From positions 1-9,151 of the forward strand of contig CALQCV020000062.1 of assembly GCA_943329165.2 (NCBI GenBank): a DNA stretch of 9,151 nt. Direction: 5' to 3'. Below are positions 6,815 to 9,151 of the stretch, one piece after another. The number at the start of each line of letters is the position of its first letter. The first letter of the stretch is position 1. Source of the DNA: Candidatus Nitrotoga sp. CP45. GTDB lineage: Bacteria; Bacteroidota; Bacteroidia; Flavobacteriales; Flavobacteriaceae. Made by a program: the position numbers and the translations under genes. The notes beneath the pieces were generated by a model. That model saw only the letters and a program-made list of their open reading frames with translations. It ran no database searches and had not been told where the DNA came from.

Positions 6815-7130
6815 CAAATAGTGAATTTGATGTTTCTCACAATTTCCATAAAAACCTTTTTAGGATTGCGATAACAGTTTTTATCCAGATCCTTATACTG
6901 AAATGCAATTATTTTACCGTTCTGATAATGCGACTTTAGCAGCAATTGGCGTTCCAGCGCATACGATTTCAACTTCTAAAATGGATTCGGAAGCAAATTA
7001 CCACCAACTGAGTGATGAGGTTTCGACTTTGGATTTAGATAATATGACCGAAATTATCAAAGCCATTGCCATTAGTTCAGAAAGTATCATTAGCGGAAAA
7101 GACACGCTAACAAGAGTTGAAAAGCAATAA
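6815..7130 (+). pseudogene. C-terminal remnant of an M28-family (zinc aminopeptidase) gene
   Basis: The frame ending at TAA 7128-7130 encodes FYRSDNATLAAIGVPAHTIS, then a YHQLSDEVSTLDLDNM segment. This is the C-terminal signature of M28 peptidases, where the Asp after FYRS and the His of the YH motif belong to the metal/active-site region. Homology-like sequence continues upstream of the ATG at 6903 (DNSFYPDPYTE, from about 6870) to an in-frame TAG at 6861, so that ATG is not a genuine start. A +1 shift near 6869 would join it to FHKNLFRIA in the neighbouring frame, suggesting a frameshift as well as loss of the N-terminal region that carries the signal peptide and most zinc ligands. The trace appears to end close to the hairpin repeat at 6749-6814. 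No promoter is obvious. I treat it as non-functional; a short expressed protein is possible but unlikely. Confidence 0.75.
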
Positions 7131-7177
7131 ATAGGCGGTTTTTACGAAAACGATAGCGTAACTTTTTTTGTAAAGTC

Positions 7178-7210
7178 TTGTAAAACCTATGTTTTAATTT
7201 TTTACATTAG
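7178..7210 (+). promoter_or_regulatory. Candidate promoter of the phe leader/operon
   Basis: TACATTAG (7203-7210) differs at one position from the TAnnTTTG -7 consensus. TTG (7178-7180) lies 22 nt upstream as a possible -33 element. Transcription would begin around 7216, about a dozen bases before the leader-peptide ATG, as expected for an attenuated operon. Spacing is at the long end, so confidence is moderate. Confidence 0.4.
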
Positions 7211-7228
7211 CGGAATAGAAGTTAACAA

Positions 7229-7318
7229 ATGAAAACATTTAACACCTTTTTTAGCTATTTCTTTTATTTTTTCTTCGGACAAAAGAAGGGATTTGTATTG
7301 TGTTATGTGAAGAAGTAA
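7229..7318 (+). CDS. pheL: Phe/Tyr-rich leader peptide of the pheA operon
   Basis: A 29-codon open frame, ATG at 7229 to TAA at 7316-7318, preceded by the A-rich GTTAACAA. The product starts MKTFNTFFSYFFYFFFGQ. Residues 4-16 hold eight Phe and two Tyr out of 13; the whole peptide has nine Phe and three Tyr. Such regulatory codon runs are the hallmark of attenuator leader peptides such as E. coli PheL. It lies directly before alternative RNA helices and an intrinsic terminator, then the gene for prephenate dehydratase, which commits chorismate-derived prephenate to phenylalanine. Its job is to be translated, not to act as a protein: ribosomes stall on the Phe codons when charged tRNA-Phe is scarce. 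The Tyr codons may add sensitivity to tyrosine, which would fit a joint Phe/Tyr operon. Confidence 0.88.
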   Translation: MKTFNTFFSYFFYFFFGQKKGFVLCYVKK

Positions 7319-7368
7319 AAAGTAAAACAAACAAAATATAAATCCCAACGAGAGTTGGGATTTTTTTT
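7270..7368 (+). promoter_or_regulatory. Ribosome-mediated transcription attenuator of pheA
   Basis: Three competing helices can be drawn. The protector is 7270-7276 with 7285-7291 (7 bp, two G-U), its left arm lying in the last Phe codons of the leader peptide. The antiterminator is 7288-7299 with 7335-7346 (12 consecutive pairs, one G-U). The terminator is 7340-7349 with 7354-7363. The antiterminator uses the left part of the terminator's 5' arm (AAATCCC), and GGGATTT at 7288-7294 copies the terminator's 3' arm. A ribosome stalled at Phe codons would cover the protector's left arm and free 7288-7299 to block termination. With Phe plentiful the protector and terminator form. Pairings are seen; the mechanism is inferred from classical phe/trp attenuators. 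Confidence 0.85.
7340..7368 (+). terminator. Intrinsic terminator of the phe attenuator
   Basis: A 10-bp perfect stem: AAATCCCAAC (7340-7349), a GAGA tetraloop (7350-7353) and GTTGGGATTT (7354-7363), running into eight consecutive T (7361-7368). This is the strongest intrinsic terminator in the window. It stands 71 nt upstream of the pheA start codon, which only makes sense as a conditional stop. Confidence 0.92.
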
Positions 7369-7415
7369 ATTCTGACACGAGCAAAGCGAATTGACGGAGT
7401 AATTTAGTTCAGAAT
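7369..7415. repeat. Short inverted repeat between attenuator and pheA start
   Basis: ATTCTGA (7369-7375) and TCAGAAT (7409-7415) are perfect 7-bp complements around a 33-nt loop containing GAGCAAAGCGAATTGACGG. It follows the terminator T-run and precedes the pheA start by 18 nt. It may be a chance pairing, a remnant of an intergenic repeat, or a second leader structure. Confidence 0.35.
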
Positions 7416-7433
7416 TTAATGTTCAAATAAAAC

Positions 7434-8261
7434 ATGAAAACAAAAATTGCAATACAAGGAATAAAAGGGTCTTTTCATCATCAGGTAGCACAGGAATATT
7501 TTAAGCAGGAATATGATTTGGATGAATGTATGTCTTTTACATCTTTAGTAAAAAGCTTGATTGAAAACAAATCTCAGAAAGGTGTTATGGCGTTAGAAAA
7601 CTCGATTGCGGGTTCTATAATTCCTAATTACGCTTTGATTGACCGAAATAATTTGCACATCATAGGAGAACATTATTTAGATATTCACATGAATTTGATG
7701 GCGTTAAAAGGACAAAAATTGGATGATATTAGCGAAGTGCATTCACATCCTATGGCATTGCTTCAATGCGCTGATTTCTTTCTTCAATATCCAAATATTA
7801 AATTGGTAGAAAGTGGCGATACGGCCGAAAGTGCCCGCAGAATTTATGATCAAAAAATAAAAGGTGTTGCCGCTATTGCATCACCAATTGCTGCAAAATT
7901 GTATGATTTAGAAATTCTTTCCGAAGGAATTCATACGATTCAAAGTAATAAAACCCGATTTGTAATTGTAAAAACGCAAAACAAAGAATTGCCGAAAGAA
8001 GAAATAAATAAGGCTTCCATAAAATTTGAATTAGACGATACGCCCGGGAGTTTGGCAACGATATTAAATGTGATGAACAACTCGAAACTAAATCTAACCA
8101 AAATACAATCGATGCCAATTATAGAAACGCCGTTTCACTATTCTTTTTTTGTAGATGTGATTTTTGAAAAATATAAGCATTATGAAAAAGCCAAAAAGAT
8201 TTTAGAATTGATGACGACACATTTCAAAGTGTTGGGTGAATATAAAAGTGGGAAACAATAA
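7434..8261 (+). CDS. pheA: Prephenate dehydratase with C-terminal ACT domain
   Basis: Converts prephenate to phenylpyruvate, the precursor of phenylalanine. The 275-residue protein has no chorismate mutase domain. The catalytic domain (about 1-180) shows IQGIKGSFHHQVAQEYF near the N-terminus, the E55-N56-S57 motif in ALENSIAGSI, and T174-R175-F176, whose Thr is the catalytic residue of the family's T-R/K-F motif. The ACT domain follows (about 190-272: IKFELDDTPGSLATIL). Where the well-studied E. coli enzyme has GALV and ESRP for Phe feedback, this one has GSLA (205-208) and QSMP (225-228), so allosteric control by Phe may be weak or different. It is the first enzyme gene after the Phe leader attenuator and 107 bp upstream of an aminotransferase gene. 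In Flavobacteria this pair is usually followed by prephenate dehydrogenase and DAHP synthase/chorismate mutase genes. No Shine-Dalgarno; the start is preceded by CAAATAAAAC. Confidence 0.94.
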   Translation: MKTKIAIQGIKGSFHHQVAQEYFKQEYDLDECMSFTSLVKSLIENKSQKGVMALENSIAGSIIPNYALIDRNNLHIIGEHYLDIHMNLMALKGQKLDDISEVHSHPMALLQCADFFLQYPNIKLVESGDTAESARRIYDQKIKGVAAIASPIAAKLYDLEILSEGIHTIQSNKTRFVIVKTQNKELPKEEINKASIKFELDDTPGSLATILNVMNNSKLNLTKIQSMPIIETPFHYSFFVDVIFEKYKHYEKAKKILELMTTHFKVLGEYKSGKQ

Positions 8262-8271
8262 CAAGTTCAAT

Positions 8272-8317
8272 AGCAATTACAAAAGTCAAAAGTCAAAAGT
8301 CAAAAGCAATTACAAAA
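8272..8317. repeat. Heptanucleotide tandem array bracketed by direct repeats
   Basis: Three perfect AAAAGTC units (8281-8301) plus a partial AAAAG (8302-8306). They are flanked by two identical 13-mers, AGCAATTACAAAA, at 8272-8284 and 8305-8317. The array sits in the 107-bp gap between pheA and the aminotransferase gene. Unit length is the same 7 nt as in the array inside metH. No promoter or terminator is apparent in the gap, so it probably lies within the operon transcript. Confidence 0.85.
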
Positions 8318-8368
8318 ATCAATAGAGAACAACTAAATATTGAAATTTGACATTGACATTTAAAAAAC

Positions 8369-9151
8369 ATGATACAAACAGCAAAAAGATTACAAAGCGT
8401 TCAAGAATATTACTTCTCTCGAAAATTGAGAGAAGTACGCCAACTTATAGCCGACGGAAAACCGGTCATCAATATGGGAATTGGTAGCCCCGATTTAGCC
8501 CCGGATATGACCGTTATCGAAGCCATGCAAAAAGCCATGTTTGATGACAAAGCGCACGAATACCAAAGTTATCAAGGTTTGCCGGAATTGCGAAAAGGCA
8601 TGGCTGATTTCTATAAAAACCACTTTAATGTCGACTTGGATTTCAATACAGAAATTCTTCCGTTGATGGGTTCCAAAGAAGGAATAATGCACATTTCATT
8701 AGCGTTTTTAAACGAAGGCGATGAAGTTTTGATTCCGAATCCAGGCTATCCAACTTATGCTTCGGTAACCGAATTGGTTCAGGCAAAAGCAGTATATTAT
8801 GATTTGACAGCAGCAACCAATTGGCAACCTGATTTTGACGCTTTAGAAAAAACTGATTTATCAAAAGTAAAACTAATGTGGGTTTCGTATCCTCACATGC
8901 CAACTGGTGCGAATGGCACTTTGGAGTTGTTTAAAGAACTTATTGCCTTTGGAAAAAAGCATAATATATTGATAGTAAATGACAATCCGTATAGTTTTGT
9001 TTTGAATGGAAATCCGCTGTCTATATTACAAGTAGAAGGTTCAAAAGAGATCGCTATAGAATTAAACTCATTATCCAAAACCTATAATATGGCAGGCTGG
9101 CGTGTTGGAATGGTGATGGGAAATCCAACATTAATTGATGCTATTCTAAAA
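8369..9151 (+). CDS. PLP-dependent class I/II aminotransferase, 3'-truncated by window; probably aromatic amino acid transaminase
   Basis: The first 261 codons of a fold-type I aminotransferase; the frame runs off the right edge, and about 120 residues are probably missing. The start at ATG 8369 (MIQTAKRLQSVQEYYFSRKL) is preceded by an A-rich tract. Landmarks are INMGIGSPDL for substrate contact, YQGLPELRKGMADFY, NPGYPTYASV, the DNPYS motif (Asp to the pyridine nitrogen, Tyr to the PLP oxygen) and SLSKTYNMAGWRVG with the Schiff-base lysine K237. The usual NPTG motif is HMPTG here, so the conserved PLP-contacting Asn is replaced by Met. From position, it most likely converts phenylpyruvate and 4-hydroxyphenylpyruvate to Phe and Tyr, the step after PheA. 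Sequence alone does not separate this from aspartate- or methionine-type family members. It is expected to be co-transcribed with pheA under the Phe leader attenuator. Confidence 0.9.
   Translation, partial: MIQTAKRLQSVQEYYFSRKLREVRQLIADGKPVINMGIGSPDLAPDMTVIEAMQKAMFDDKAHEYQSYQGLPELRKGMADFYKNHFNVDLDFNTEILPLMGSKEGIMHISLAFLNEGDEVLIPNPGYPTYASVTELVQAKAVYYDLTAATNWQPDFDALEKTDLSKVKLMWVSYPHMPTGANGTLELFKELIAFGKKHNILIVNDNPYSFVLNGNPLSILQVEGSKEIAIELNSLSKTYNMAGWRVGMVMGNPTLIDAILK

Noticed and set aside
7138..7169. Terminator after the peptidase remnant
   Set aside because: Only competing 5-bp stems (GTTTT/AAAAC, TTACG/CGTAA) precede the T-run; too weak to call.
8643..9078. Minus-strand ORFs opposite the aminotransferase gene
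   Set aside because: The plus strand carries an unambiguous aminotransferase; the reverse frames have no recognisable domains.
1..9151. CRISPR array, tRNA or rRNA genes, prophage or canonical IS transposase
   Set aside because: None of their signatures (regularly spaced repeats, cloverleaf folds, DDE transposase motifs) appear in the window.

Overview
The window is an AT-rich, densely packed chromosomal segment from a Bacteroidota bacterium, very probably a Flavobacterium or close relative. Four things point there: a clear gldA (gliding-motility ABC ATPase), starts preceded by A-rich tracts instead of Shine-Dalgarno sequences, TAnnTTTG-type -7 promoter elements, and the expected flavobacterial prephenate dehydratase/aminotransferase gene order. 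Nothing suggests a phage, plasmid or resistance island. The accessory DNA is small and sits inside or between housekeeping genes.

Left part (1-3754): methionine/one-carbon genes. The 3' part of metH (cobalamin-dependent methionine synthase) is followed by metF (methylenetetrahydrofolate reductase), which supplies MetH with methyl-tetrahydrofolate. metH carries two in-frame insertions in interdomain linkers. One is a solitary 39-nt GC-rich palindromic repeat (608-646). The other is a 429-nt composite (899-1327) in which inverted copies of the same repeat type bracket an intact-looking DUF559 (PD-(D/E)XK-type) nuclease domain. This is the most unusual object in the window: a candidate nuclease-linked repeat element that sits within an essential-type enzyme without breaking its reading frame.

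Middle (3790-6657): a predicted promoter, then two closely spaced envelope genes, a PagL-like acyloxyacyl hydrolase and a GIN-domain (DUF2807) lipoprotein. Convergent to them is gldA on the minus strand with its own promoter.

Intergenic stretch 6658-7228: a 32-nt-arm imperfect hairpin repeat, the C-terminal remnant of an M28 peptidase gene, and a candidate promoter.

Right part (7229-9151): aromatic amino acid biosynthesis. A 29-codon Phe/Tyr-rich leader peptide is followed by mutually exclusive protector, antiterminator and terminator helices, then pheA (prephenate dehydratase with ACT domain) and a PLP-dependent aminotransferase cut by the window end. It reads as a complete ribosome-mediated attenuator sensing charged tRNA-Phe (and possibly tRNA-Tyr) ahead of the Phe/Tyr operon.

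Short tandem repeats with a 7-nt unit occur both inside metH and between pheA and the aminotransferase gene.
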